Numbered from the stretch's first letter, positions 11,917 to 24,049 are shown. The stretch is 64,000 bases of DNA from Phanerodontia chrysosporium (GCA_001910725.1 MJGA01000007.1:434001-498000), one strand, 5' to 3'. Notes: generated by a model not told the origin, from the letters alone. Translations and numbers: made by a program.

Positions 11917-12228
11917 TTACGTACTAACCTGCAAAACGATTGTGTATTTCGGGTGGTTCGGTGTCAGAAGGTATTGAATCCATCAATCCCAAGGCGACCC
12001 TGGAGGTCTGGATGGTCGCAATATATCTTCAGCTGAGGTATGTAGTCCTGCGCTCTACATTTGAAGAAATTCAGCAGATTCAGCAGCGACAGCAAGGCTG
12101 ATAGTTGACGAAACCGAGAGGAAGAGGTGACGAGAAACGGTCCTGAGAATCAGACTGATGAAATCAGTTGCCACGAAGAGGGCGCTAATCACTGGATTGG
12201 GCCAAACACTCTTTCAGCAACCGCGAGC
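11917..12228. other. Intergenic
   Basis: Between copy E and the helicase gene. No supported gene or repeat. Confidence 0.4.
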
Positions 12229-14586
12229 CTATCGACCGAACTTCTTGAGTGGGTCGGATTTTTTCTTGCCTCCTCTGCCACCGGCACCACCTCTCCCACC
12301 TCTCCCCCTTCCTCTTCCCCGACCACGGCCTCTGTCGGTCTTCTTGAACGGGACGAACCCGACGTCCTGCGCACCAGTGTCAGCGGGTGTATCCGCGCCA
12401 GTGACAGGAGCAATCTTCGGCAGTAGATATTTGGGACGTGCTTCATGTGTGCCTGAACGCGCGCCGGATGCAGCGGTTTGTCATGGCGGAGGTACTCGAG
12501 GTCGAGAGGGTTATCCTCGAAGTGCGCCTTGTAAATATATTAGTAAATGAAAGTCGACTCCGATCGCTGCTACAGAACGTACCTTGAGCTTATCAGAGTT
12601 GAGAATTTCCGTCTTGAGTTCCTTTATCCTCGCCTCTCTTATGGCACTGCGGGTGACTGCGCGGAGGGCGTCCTCCATGCGGTAGCGGAACGCTTCAACC
12701 TGCTTCATGTCGAACTTGTACTCCTTGATTTTGCTTCCTCGCGCCGCCTGTTCCGCCTCGATGCGCGCAAAGACCTTTTCGTCCTTCTTTGTGCTCTCGA
12801 CGCAGCCCACGACCTTGTTTTTGCCCCACTCACTCGCAGGCACAACAAATGAGAGCGACATGCCCGTACGCCCCGCGCGCGCAGTACGCCCAACACGGTG
12901 GGTATACGAACGTGATGACGGCGGGAGGTCGAAGTTGATGACGCAGGAGACGTCGATGAAGTCTACACCGCGCGTGACGCCGTACTCCTTGTCGCCTTCG
13001 CCTTTGTGGCGCTGTTTCCGCTTGCGCGACTTCGATTCTGGCGGAGGGGTTGAGGGTCGCTTGCGCTTCAGCTTTGAAGGACCTGCTTCAGGTTGGCTTG
13101 CGACATTCTCGGAGACATCGCCATCAGCACCACTGTCCGCTTCTCCGCGCTGCGTGGTGGTGACTTGTGGACAGGTTAGCTTGGGGAAAATGCGAATCGA
13201 GATGTCACCTACAGTCATCTGCGTCCGCTTCCGCAGCGTCTTCCTCCTCTTCAGACTCATCAGTGTCCTGCTCGCCCTTCTTGACGCTCTCATCAGAGGC
13301 AATGATGTAATCATATACACCTTTGTTGAACTCCTGCACAACGTGGTATCTATCAATACCGATTAGTTCGCGACCAGCAAAGATGCTAGATCCACCATAC
13401 CTCGAGTTCAACGGCAGTTCGGAGTTAAGGACACAGCTTTTGATGGAGAATTGTTCAAGGAAGAGCTTAAGACGGTAACACCGGTCAACGTCGTTGACGA
13501 AGATGATGCATTTTCCTTTGATGAGTCGAAGCTTGAGGATCACGTATGTCAACAGGAACTTGTCGACTTCCGAGCACCTTGAAGGAGACTATGTCAAAAA
13601 ACGGCTATATATCTCAAAAATAGATACATACCGGACAGAGTATTGTGTGAGATTCGCAGCTTCATCTTCATCTTCCTCAAGCTTCAGGATTACCTGTATG
13701 ACTAAGCTGAGTACGCGGGACTGCCAGCAAAAATGGATGCGACGCACAGGGCTTCTAAGCGCGAGGCCCTTCAATTGCTCCACGTCGTCCGTCATAGTCG
13801 CACTCATCAAGAATGACTGATACACCTTAGGCAGGTATCCACCACTGAATATCTGCCGCACGTCTTCATCGTGGCCGTAGGAGAGGATAAGGTCGGCTTC
13901 GTCGATGACAAGGGTCTCGAGGGCATCAAGGAACAACGCCTGTCACTGGATTAGAGTCATGCACGAGAAAGCATTGAAAGAGAACTTGCCTTGGCTTGCA
14001 GGAGGGCAAGAGCTTTTGAGGGAGTCGCGACTACGATGTCAGGCTTATCGGAGAGCAACGTCCTTCACTACTGTGAGCTCTTCAGGCCTTATACGGAGGC
14101 TCGTAACAACGTACCGTCGCAGATGGTGTGTGGTTCCCGACGAGATGTTCGCAACTGTGACCTCCTTATCGCAGTAGGTGACAAGTCCGCGTAGGTGTGC
14201 CGAAACTTGTTCTGAAAGTTCGCGAGTAGGTACGAGAATGAGCGCGCGGGTCTTCTGCGAGTCTGACCCTGATGCAGCATTCTGTTATAGCATGAGCTTG
14301 ACCACCCATATTGGCGACGGCCGGTGAGGGGAAGAGCGGGACGCACAGATTTGACATTCAGAATCTTCTGCACGACCGGTATGCAGTACGCGGCGGTCTT
14401 CCCACTGCCTGTGCGCGCACGCGCAAGGATGTCGCGGTTCTCAAGTGCAAGAGGAATCGCTTTTGATTGGACGAGGGTCGGTTTGGCGAAGCCTAGGTCT
14501 GCGAGAGCGCGGAGCAGGCGAGCGTCCAGGACATTAGAGAAGGAGGCGAACGACGCCTTTGAGTCGACAAGTCGTGCGTCAGGCAT
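12229..14586 (-). CDS. DEAD-box ATP-dependent RNA helicase, Dbp9/DDX56 type
   Basis: Nucleolar helicase of 60S ribosomal subunit assembly. On the minus strand the motifs appear in order. The Q motif region is [16 protein letters not shown], motif I is ARTGSGKT (near 14405), motif II is VIDEADL (near 13900) and motif III is MSATMT. Next come [19 protein letters not shown] and ASDESVKK, then [16 protein letters not shown] and [13 protein letters not shown] (motif VI, near 12890). The C-terminus is an RGG-like tail (GRGRGRG, then [12 protein letters not shown]) ending at TAG 12229-12231. Acidic and basic inserts ([13 protein letters not shown] and a [10 protein letters not shown] segment) lie between motifs IV and V, as is typical of fungal Dbp9. 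Several introns interrupt it. Start taken as [10 protein letters not shown] at 14586; an in-frame ATG five codons upstream (14601) is also possible. Confidence 0.9.
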
Positions 14587-14830
14587 GATGGGGATAGACA
14601 AGGTCGTCTTGTGCTCCTCACAAGTCGTCTAGATTGTCATGAAATATGCAAGACCAGGGAGAGAAGAGCACAGTCGAGACGGCGGAAGGATTCAGGCAGA
14701 CGTGCTCAAAGCGCCCGTGCAACTTTTCGAAATCTCAGATCTGACCTCAACCCACGTGGACCAGGTAGGCCCCAAGTTTGGATGTTTAGCAGGCCTGCCC
14801 GAAACGCATCGTACCTCGACGAAAGCAGGT

Positions 14831-16446
14831 ATGTCTGCAGAATCCCAGACGATTGTCACGCCTTCAGACTACTCTAAAGGTGCAGAGAGTACTAGTAGCA
14901 TACCGTGCGGAATGTACGTTGCCCTCAGCGAGCGAGCGAGCGAAAGTCTGACTTGCATTGCGTCACAGATGCCGGAGACAGTTCTCCAGGTATACTTGCC
15001 CGAAGTGCAATCTCTTGTACTGCTCGTTGCAGTGCTTCAGATCACCCGTAAGCACGCAATTTGGTTTTATGAGAAGTCAAGCTCCTGACAGTTGCAGGCC
15101 CACGCCGACTGCTCGGAAGCCTTCTATCGGAAGGAGGTTGAAGATGACATCCGCACCACTCCCTCCAAGACAGCAGAGGAGCGGCAGAAGATGATGGAGA
15201 TGCTCAAGCGCTTTGAAGAAGACGCTGCAAACGTCGATCAAGATTTTCTCGAGGACGAAGACGAGGATGACGATGAAAACGACGACCTCGCTTCGAAACT
15301 TGAGTCTATGGACCTTGGTAAGCTCTATTCAATAGCGCATAGAAACACGTAGTTCAATCCTTTCGCAGAAAATGCATCATACGAGGAGATCTGGTCCGCA
15401 CTTACCCCATCTCAACGCGAGACATTCCTCAAAGCTCTAAACGACCCATCGAGCGAGCTCGCCCAGCAGTTGCTTGCAAGTGAGGAGCTTGAAAAACAGA
15501 TCGAGGAACCGTGGTGGGAGCGACCGCCCGACATATCAGACAATTCAAACGTCTTGCGATCCAGCACCAAGTCTGCACGATATGGCACTCCACCAAAGAT
15601 AATGGAAATACCGCCTGCAGCTTTGAATGCATCTACTGGAGCTGCCTCAACAGGGCCATCGTTGCTCTACAACATCTTTGCTACTTTGTAAGTTTAGCTC
15701 TTTGTACACAGGTGCACAGCCCTTTCAGGATGTCCGTCGACTAGGAATGGTCTGGCATCTGTGTATGTTCTTATCTTTACTGAAACCTTGTTAGAGTTGC
15801 CTACGCGTACGTGACCCGTTACTTATCGACTTCTCCGCTCTCGTCGATTTCCCCGGGCGACCCTGAGCACGAAGAAGCACGGCGGCTGTTATCTGGCCTC
15901 GTGCCCTTCGTGACGGATCGCAGGTCGAAGACGGTTCTGCCGAGCCTGTCAGGGCTGATCACGCACCTGTGGTCACGCTTTGAGCCGGTGAGTGTCCCGC
16001 TCCGCACACCTGGTGGTTGCCTGCGCTAACCGGTGTGTCCGCCACAGGGCAGCATGACGCCCTCGTTCTTCGCACTCCTCATGCGCGACGCCGCGCGGCT
16101 GCTGCGCCCCTCTGCCGTCGTCGCTATCTCCTCAGCAGCGCCGCAGGAGGCGTTCGCCGATCACCCTGCCGCGGACGCGCTCCGTGCACTGTCAGACGTC
16201 GCCGCACTGTTCGAGCGATCGGCGAGGGAGAAGACCAAGACGCCGAACCCCGTGGCGGCGAAGCTTGCGTTCTACGCGGCGCGGATCGTCGCCACCCCGC
16301 CCTATGTCCTCACTGCACTCGCGGACGAAGCGGTGGCGCGTGCACGGTTGGTTGGGCGCGAAGAGGAGCTAGATATAAAGCAGACGGCGGCGGCGGCACC
16401 AGGGCAAACAAGGGCCGCGAAGCCCCGAATCGAAGAGCTGACATGA
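14831..16446 (+). CDS. HIT-type zinc-finger protein, ZNHIT2-like
   Basis: Start taken at 14831 (MSAESQTIV). The first intron joins CGI to CRRQFSRYTCPKC, rebuilding a complete HIT zinc finger: CGIC, then YTCPKCNLLYCSLQC and a distal HADC. Next come an acidic segment with EDEDEDDDEND, ENASYEEIWSALTPSQ, LLASEELEKQIEEPWWERP, and a long C-terminal part (VAYAYVTRYLS, then SMTPSFFALLMRDAARLL). The stop TGA is 16444-16446. The EPWWE segment and overall order match ZNHIT2 proteins, which work with the R2TP/RUVBL chaperone system, including U5 snRNP assembly in animals; the role in this fungus is inferred. An upstream in-frame ATG at 14639 exists but adds unconserved sequence that overlaps the helicase promoter. 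Confidence 0.8.
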
Positions 16447-16584
16447 ATTGGATGCAGGGATACGTGAAGTGTACATTAGCGGCACGAGGCAATGGGGAGG
16501 CACGTTACGACTACATTAGGTTTACATTAGCGAGCTGTACGCGGCGATATCGCTACGAGAGCTGTTTGAGCGTGTGGCGATGGA

Positions 16585-17569
16585 TTAGAAGGGCTCAGCG
16601 AGCTCGAAGAGGGCTGCCGTGGGCTCGTGCTGCAAGCCACGATGAGTGTCGATCCGAGCTGCGAGGGCGGGCACGAGGACTCACCGTATGGAACTTGACC
16701 GGAGGCATCGTCGGATGCGGGGTCATGAGGTGTGTGCGCAGATAATCGGCCCAGGACGTTGCACAGACGGTGCGCGCGGTGAGCGCGTAGCCCTCTACAA
16801 TCTTGTAGACCATGCCCTTCAAATCCTCCCCGCCATTCTTGCCGTCGAGGACGAGCGCGCGGTTGCCTCCACCGAAGCAGAGGAGGATGAGGTCGATGCC
16901 GGCGTCGGGCACGTCGCCGTCGCCAGCGCCCTCGGTGGTGAAGGCAGCGCTCTGGATGCCGATGCCGGCGAACTCGATGGGAACGACCTTGGTGACGCGG
17001 AGGACGGCGCCGGGCTCGAGGGGCGACCGCCCGCCGGTAAAGGTGACGCACTTGACGTGAGGCTTCGTGACGGACGCGGGCTCGGTCCAGCCGTACGCGC
17101 CAACGCCCCAGCCTCCCCAGCTGCTGCCGCCGCCGGCGAGAGCGCAGTCGAGGAGGGCGCCCTTGAGCACACCCGCGGACGGGCGGCGCTTGCGCTCGTC
17201 AAGGTCGGGCCAGAGCCAGCCGAAGACGCCCCAGGCGGGCCACTCGCGCACCCAGACGACGAAATCGTCGGGGGCGCTGTCGGCGGTACCGCCGGTGAGG
17301 AACTGGAGGTACTCCTCGCGGTCGTGAGTGAGGTAGCGCGGCGCGACACGGGGGCGGCGGGCGTCTCGCGGAGCGGACGCTACGATGTGGTCGAAGACGC
17401 TGAGCAGGCGGCGGCGAGCAGGGCTGAGGTGTGTCTCCGGCACGAGCGACCGCCAATGGCGGCAGACACCCTTGACAGCGATGAGCGACTTGAGGGGGAG
17501 CTGGGGGAAGATGGCGAAGAGGAGCTCGTTCGGGAGGTCGCCAATCGATGCGCGGGTACTGGTGGACAT
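16585..17569 (-). CDS. F-box domain protein
   Basis: Two exons: 17569-16685 and 16629-16585. It starts MSTSTRASIGD, immediately followed by a canonical F-box (LPNELLFAIFPQLPLKSL, then VCRHWRSLV). The remainder has no recognised domain but contains well-ordered blocks such as VVWVREWPAWGVFGWLWPD, TKPHVKCVTFTGGRS and CFGGGNRALVLDGKNG. After the intron the protein ends HEPTAALFELAEPF. It is unrelated in sequence to the 2-12 kb array. Likely an SCF substrate adaptor. Its start codon is 262 bp from the left end of the MULE, so the transposon sits in its upstream region. A long antisense open frame over the gene is a GC-codon shadow. Confidence 0.8.
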
Positions 17570-17822
17570 TATGGTGAGTTGGCAGCAGCAGCACAACGCG
17601 GTGAGTGCTCTTATAGACGGCGACGAGCGGGCTTACGGTGCCGTACGATATATGCAATCGCTCACCGCGAGCGGCAATCCGGAGGATGACGTTGAAACGT
17701 ACATCTTGGATGCGGCCCTTCTCCAAGAGCAACCGAAGCAGGTCACTTGCCAGGGCAGACCCTGGTGTGCCGTGCCCGTACAACAGAGTTCCCCGGACGG
17801 GGTCGGATGGCGAGAGCTAACG

Positions 17823-17831
17823 CGCTAACAA
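17823..17831 (+). repeat. MULE target-site duplication, left copy
   Basis: CGCTAACAA directly precedes the left inverted repeat; an identical 9-mer follows the right repeat at 24041-24049. Nine bp is the usual duplication length for Mutator-like elements. Confidence 0.85.
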
Positions 17832-17862
17832 GAGTAGTAACGAGAATAGTATGATTGATTGC
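17832..17862 (+). repeat. MULE left terminal inverted repeat
   Basis: Begins GAGTAGTAACGAG and ends TAGTATGATTGATTGC. It matches the reverse complement of 24010-24040 at 27 of 31 positions. Confidence 0.88.
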
Positions 17863-18922
17863 ACACGGGATTTGCCGAGTAGTACTTTCGACGAGTTTTA
17901 GTAGGATTGCTGGCTGCACCCCTTCGCCCTTGCCGAGCTGCCGGGCTGCGGAACCCAGACGTAGATGCCCCTACACTGGGGTTTGCCAAATCCCCGCCCA
18001 ACCTCCGCACGTGGCTGGTGGTCGACCAACCCCGCCCTTGGTTTCTGCACTCCACCTACCGCTGTCAAAACCAGTTGTACTGCCTCTCAAAGTGGTTGGA
18101 TCACGATAGCGTTGCACGGGAGCAGGGATACCGGCTACTTTCGGGGTAGGTGACATTGTGTATGGCTCACATTGTAATGCGAAGATTGTTTGTTGTGGCG
18201 GCTTGGCATTGTAGTATAAGCGCTGATGTTTCTGTAGAGAACCCCGTGTTCGAATCACGCCATTGTTTCTTTTTTTTTTTTCAAAAAAATCGGCTGATGT
18301 CGTGAACTCTATTGTCTCATTTTCTTGTATATATACAGGCTGATTCTTGCTGTAGTCTTGCAGGCTTTCGCACCTCTCTTGACATCTCGTTTTGACGCCT
18401 TCGACGGATGTCTTGAAGTGTGCTGCTGCCTCTATAATAACGTGCTCCTGCTGGAGCCTGGCAAAGGTAGTGATGTGCGGTACTGCGCCGGTCACCGCTC
18501 AGCATCCAAAAGATTGCAGAGGCCCTGCTCTGTCCTAAAATGGATACTTCGACTTCAACAAGGTGGCGCCCCCCCCCGCCATCACCGACCCCTTCCTGTT
18601 AGGGAAGCGCCATCAGCGCCACAAAGCCCAAGCTCGCCGTCTATGGGAGCAACCCTCCCGGAAATCACCTAGACTGACAATTGCAGCGGTTCTGCATAGA
18701 TAAATCCACAGATACTTCCTCAAGGCATTTATGTGTGATTTGTTAGCCTGCACTAACATACACAAGGGTCTCATTGGTGCTGATTGGTGCGCGCTGCACT
18801 TGCCAGCTTGGCTTTTTGCAGAGCCGCGGCCAGCATGCTATTCCATGTGCCAGCACATGTATTAGTGGGATCTAAGCTACTTTTGTACTATGTGGTGGTT
18901 CAAATTGCACTAGACTACTGCT
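17863..18922. other. MULE left noncoding segment
   Basis: Lies between the left repeat and the transposase stop. It contains a tRNA-like pair of Pol III boxes: an A-box-like TAGTATAAGCG at 18214-18224 and a B-box-like GTTCGAATC at 18250-18258. A run of 12 T (18272-18283) follows. The spacing is too short for a full anticodon arm. No protein-coding signal. Confidence 0.5.
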
Positions 18923-21900
18923 CTACGAGTTGTTTAGAAGGTTGTCAATCTCAGCAAGCATATCATAATCTGCGGGCAGTTCTCCGAGTTGTGCTGCGGT
19001 GAACTCAGGTGGTAGAGAGTTGTAAATCTCCTCGAGGAGGTCTGGTAAAGCAATACCCTTGTCAGCCTTTGCCTGTCCATGCAATAGACCTATACTCACC
19101 GTCTGTTACTTGTAAACCAGGTGTTGCTGCAGTGTTTTCGTTGTTGGCATTGTGAATGAAGTTGCCATGACAGAGTTCTGGGTTCCAGGCAACTGCGCTA
19201 AAATCTTGGGGAAGGATGGGACTGAGTTGAGCCTTGGTTGATGCCTCTGATGGGCACTGTGTATCCGCTCCCTTCAACGAAGATGAAGCGGAGTCAGAGC
19301 TTGCAGCAGACCCCTGATTGAGCTCTTCAGTCGCTTGACCAGCTAGCATTTGAACAGGAGCCTGAGGTTCGTCATTCATCCGCTCCGGACAGCCTTCAAC
19401 AATAGGTGTCAAGGAGTCCAGGACTAGTACACAGTTAGAGCATGGTTTACCACCAAGCCTCCAAGTATCAGGCACTTACCCTGCGTATTAGGTATAGCTA
19501 CACCTTCCATCATTCCTTGGAGCTTCTGAGCAACAGCTGCTTTCTGAGCAGTGATCTTTCGGCGCAAGTCAAGCTCTTGCTGCTGGGTAGCCTTGATCTG
19601 CTGCAGACGTTTCAAGATCTGTGAACGTTCTGCATCAGTTAGCCCTGTGAGTCTCTTTTGTGCCTCGAGATCTGCAGCCTCTTGCTTGAGCAGTTGTGTT
19701 CTTGCAAGGGAGTCCTTGCGCGCAGCCTCAAGCTTGATCTGTTCAGCCTTCAGGCTAGAAGTGCGATTGTTCTCCGAAGCCCGCTTGGCAGCAGCTTGGT
19801 ATGCAGCAATCTGTCGGCGTTGCTGTCTCTTTCCTCGGTTTCCAGGTCTGTTCAGATGGTCAGGCTGAACACCTTCTTGAAGTGAAACCTCCAGGGTTGC
19901 TGCAAGCTGCTGGTCTTGCTTCTTCGCCCTATAAAAAGAGGTCAAGTACAAACAATTCATGAAGACCTCTAAAGCGACTTACAGAAGAATCGCAAGGAGA
20001 AGTGGCACCTGCACTTGACTGCCTGTTGCTCTATTCCGTCCTGCGTGTGATGACTCTGCAATGTTGGTACTGTTAGGCACCACATTCCAGATAGCAGATG
20101 GTATGCGGGACATAATCTTGTTGAGCGACGGAAGAAGCCAGCTGTAATTCAACTTATGCTGGTACCAGTCTAAAGCAACGTATATACCAGTTAGTCACTG
20201 TTACAATGCACTCTAGTAGATGTGTCTGAGGGCGTACTGCGAAACTCTGTATGCTCTGCAGCTGCTGTTGTGCAGCGCTCATGCCAGCGACGTACTTCAT
20301 CTTCGGAGGCTAAGGCGACGAACTCTTTCATAAGCTCAATTACACTGTCAGGAACCTTGCGCTGCAGCTTTTGAATGTTGCTATGCAAGCAAGATAATGT
20401 AGTCAGCGTGTGGGAGCCGAGAACAAATTATATACACTTCTGAAGACTTACCGGAAGTAATGAACCTGGCATGTCTTGACGACATATGTTACGAGCAGCT
20501 CCGGGTCCCGAGAGGTAATACCGCTCTCAGATGGAACGTTGATAGATGCAAGCCATCTACCCAGGCCCTCAACTTGAGCTGCTTCCTCATCAAAGAGGAA
20601 GCAGCACAAGTTTCCTGTTCTGCTCCGGAAGGGGCGCACTGCAAGTTCCGCACCGGTTACACGCCTCACAGTGTCATCAAACTCTTGGAAGAGTTGATAG
20701 TAAGCTTCAGAGGTTTGCTTGTTGCAGTATAACGTAGCCAGGGAGATGCCTATAGCCATGAATGTGGATTAGTTAGAGGATATATCTGAAAGAAGGCACA
20801 TACGCTTTTTAAGACCACTATCGAAGGTAACAACTTCCCACTCATTGAACTCGCCATATACCCTTTTGAACGTGAAGTCGATGGCGACCCATGTTGCCTG
20901 ATGTATCCACTGAATAAGTGATGGAAGCATGGTAACCACAATTCTGAGATCGCCCTTCATGGCTACAGCATGAATATATCTCTCCTGAAGAGAGCGTTTG
21001 GGCTCTTCAGAGAGATACTCATGCATAACTCCTATGCCAGAAGGCATTAGTATCCGTATTATATATATTTGCGCATAGCGGCAATGCAGAAACACTTACC
21101 TTCCCAATCGACACCTTTCGGAAATTGTCTTTCCTTGACCTTACGCACACCATCACGCAAGCGGCGCACATTGTTATATGCGATTGTTGCCTGGCCTACT
21201 TCACCACCAAAAATCTGGTTCGTTGTCGGGGCTAGTATTAACCAAGGATCAGCAGAACATTAGCATATACAATATATAACTCTCACCGTTCATGAGTCTT
21301 TGTGGGGTAAGGCCATCAAGGCCGGCTGCGAGCACTGCCTGCTCTAACTTCTCTTCGTCTTCATGGGTGGGCTTGAGCTTCGGGTGCATTGGGTGATTGT
21401 GCGGATTCTTGAGTATCACGATTGCCTTGTGAATCGACTCATCGACTGGCACATAGATATGCATCTCTGTCGGACAAGGACGCCGGATGATTTTGGCAGT
21501 ATGAGCTCGACCGTCTCGTGAAACATGCGACATAGCTGTATTGCGTTATACGATGTGTAGCACCTCAGAATATTACATGGCACCATATCTACTTACGGCA
21601 ATGCTGAATGCCTGAGCGTGGATGGACGACATATGTGCACTCTGTGGCATCAGAGCTCACCCCAGGAGGAAGTTTACCGTCATTGTACCACATGTAAATG
21701 AAGTGATCTTCATTTACTGGTTCAGGGATCGGGATGTAGAGGTGCTTCCATGTCTCGCCATCATCGCCAGGCTTCCATTGGGAGCATCCAATGAAATGGA
21801 ACTTTCCCGCCAGAGAACGCTATCGAGACACCTTAGACTTATCATCCTACACCATATATTATGGACAGACGCACCTTTTTCGCAGCCTTGAGGGTTGGAC

Positions 21901-23558
21901 CACCATTGCAGCCTGCCTTGGTGCACTTCGAAGCCTTTGCACGTTCATATGCTCTACAAAGACATGAGATGATTAGGCGCAGAGTGTATACAGAATAAGA
22001 ATTAGTTACGCACTGTATGAGCTGGCTTACACTGCTATTGGCCTCTTTCCGATCTTGAGCTTCGAGAGAAGATTGAAGTGCGCGCATCTCCTCAGGCTCC
22101 GGCTCGTAGCGCTCGCAGTCCTTGAAGACTGAATCAGGTGTAAGTTCGCATTTGTTCACGCCGTTACACTTGAGAACAGCGTGGCGACACCGCACAGAGT
22201 CTTCCCCGAGCAGCCCTTTGACAACTGTGGCGTCACCGTTCGCAGACCCGGAGCTGCCGCCCCAAGACTCACGAGACTAGTATCACGGTAAGGTGAGATT
22301 GTTGTCATGAGATGAACACGAAACTGTTACTCACATTTTTCCGAATGTAGGCGTCCATCGTCATCTGCTGACCACTCGCCTTTTTCGGCATCGAGTGTTG
22401 CGAACTGCTCAGATCGACGAGTGTCGCAGCAGAGTTGCGAGGAACAGCCCATTGATCTGGAACAGAATCAATAGTACGCAGTTCCTCAACTGCAACCTTT
22501 CTCGTGATCTGGATCTTCTGACCAGGCGCTGCTGTGCGACGACGCTTGTCACCATCCGAAGTACTGGATGAAATGATAGGCGACAATGCACGTTTTCGGG
22601 CGGGTGACTGGGAACCACTAGAGGGCTGAGATTGGGAAGCCAAGGCGTCTTGAAGTAGATCCTCGAACGTCGCTGCAGACGAGGTGCGGGACATGCTGGG
22701 GCGAGAACCTAACAGCAAGGGTGTCTGCGTCCTTGGTGGCGTTAGCAGACCAGTGGTGGAGGGCGAGGATCGAAAACGAGAGGGAGTGCCAGTGCCAGAT
22801 GAGGTCTGTGAAGCGAGTTTGCGAGCGAATGCCACTATTTCGACTTCATCGTCATCTTCGTCGGACGAGATGATAATAACCTCATCTACGGATGATCAGC
22901 ACCGAGAATGAATAGACAACATGTGTACATACCGTCTTCTTGTGGGCCAGATCTCTTTGCCTGTGTAGCAGGCTGCGGGAGCTTGTCTTCACTGGCCTCT
23001 CGCTTGATTGGTGTGACTTGAGGCAGTAGCGGAGTTGAAGCACGGGAGATTGCTTTCAAAGCGCCAGGACGCGCGAGGAGAGCCTCCAGAGCCACAGGGC
23101 TAACCCATGCCTCACTATTCTCGAGTGAAAAGAAGGCTTCGTTGTCTTTTATGGTGCTCAGCGGTAACATCTGGATCGCAATGAATACGAGCCGGATTGG
23201 AGAGGACAGCGACGTACCACATGTAGGAACCCTCTCAGCACATTCTCTGACACTTTACCCAACACCTTCTGCGAGACTGAATGTCGGTCAGGCTTGCCCT
23301 CATTGCCCAGGGCAGCACGCCAATCTTGAAAGAGCTGGTAGCCGCACGCCGAGACCCAGCGGTCAGGATGGTCGGTAGACAGGTAGTGAGGGTGCTGTGG
23401 GTCTGCAAGAGTGGCCGGAAATGCCTGTAGACACGAAAGAAAGATATTAATAAACACAAGAGGACATGTAAAGTGTGGAAAATACTCACGAAGGCCCGGT
23501 ACTCCTGTAGATCCTTCACTCTGAGGTCAAAGGGACTGAAGTTAGCGGCGGGAGCCAT
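18923..23558 (-). CDS. MULE transposase-like protein with GCM/WRKY-type zinc-binding region
   Basis: A large multi-exon gene starting MAPAANFSPFDLRVKD (23558) and ending LAEIDNLLNNS with TAG at 18923-18925. N-terminal part: a conserved LSTDHPDRWVSACGYQLFQ region, then a Ser/Pro-rich linker with an acidic patch (IIISSDEDDDEVEI). Middle: Cys/His motifs such as CNGVNKCELTPDSVFKDC, CTKAGCNGG, and a KNPHNHPMHP segment typical of the zinc finger preceding MULE cores. Catalytic core: first Asp in WVAIDFTFKRVYGEFNEWEV (near 20880), a candidate second Asp in CCFLFDEEAAQ, and the C-terminal Glu in NSTNIAESSHAGRNR (near 20050). The C-terminus is a long Gln/Lys/Ala-rich coiled coil (QQRRQIAAYQAAAKR). No stop interrupts the conserved blocks, so the transposase may be functional. 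Confidence 0.8.
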
Positions 23559-24009
23559 ATTAGACTATGCCGTACGTGTAGAGACACAGAAAAAGGAGCG
23601 AGCAGGGCCTCACCAAGACCCCCACCGCTCAAAATTGCCGTTAAATCCGGGCATCGTTCAGTTTTCGCGGCGGCGGGGCGTCCTCGCTGGTGGGCGCATC
23701 CCCCAGCACCAGTCCTGCGTTCCAGGTCACAGTCACTCCGAGCGTCATAGAGGTGAGGTACAGAATGTCTATTGAGGGCCAACGGCACTGCGTGGCGCAA
23801 GAATGGAGGTGGTGTTCGCCACAGAAACGAACAGCGCGGGCGAACATACGGTGATGCGCCCTCCCGAATTGGGAACCCTATCGTAGGGGCATTTCGAATG
23901 TCCCCGTCTCATGCTTCGGCATTTGCCGAGCCATGACTCCTGCCGACACTCGCCGACGCTGCCTCCTGCCCTCCATTTCACTTTTAGTAGGATTCCCACG
24001 GGCCCTTTC
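23559..24009. other. MULE right noncoding segment and transposase promoter
   Basis: Upstream of the transposase start and inside the right inverted repeat. It includes the inverted ATGCCCCTAC block at 23883-23892. No other gene. Confidence 0.6.
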
Positions 24010-24040
24010 GCAATCAATCATACTAAACTCATTAGTACTC
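24010..24040 (-). repeat. MULE right terminal inverted repeat
   Basis: Its reverse complement begins GAGTACTAATGAG and ends TAGTATGATTGATTGC, matching the left repeat except at four positions. Confidence 0.88.
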
Positions 24041-24049
24041 CGCTAACAA
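24041..24049 (+). repeat. MULE target-site duplication, right copy
   Basis: CGCTAACAA, identical to 17823-17831. Confidence 0.85.

Larger units (their letters stand above)
17832..24040 (-). mobile_element. Complete Mutator-like DNA transposon (MULE), 6.2 kb
   Basis: Bounded by 31-bp inverted repeats (17832-17862 and 24010-24040, 27 of 31 identical) and a perfect 9-bp duplication CGCTAACAA outside both ends. Weaker inverted similarity continues inward: ATGCCCCTAC begins 133 bp from the left end and occurs inverted 148 bp from the right end, so the repeats are long and degenerate as in many MULEs. The single gene (18923-23558) reads on the minus strand and encodes a transposase-like protein. 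Noncoding parts are 17863-18922 and 23559-24009. The intact duplication suggests a fairly recent insertion. Confidence 0.88.

Noticed and set aside
16646..17689. Plus-strand open frame of about 347 codons
   Set aside because: It is exactly antisense to the well-conserved F-box gene and has only the low-complexity Ala/Gly/Glu composition expected from GC-rich third positions.
18195..18275. Possible tRNA gene
   Set aside because: A and B boxes are present, but only 13 nt separate the end of the D-stem from the T-stem, so no anticodon arm fits, and the acceptor and T stems contain mismatches.
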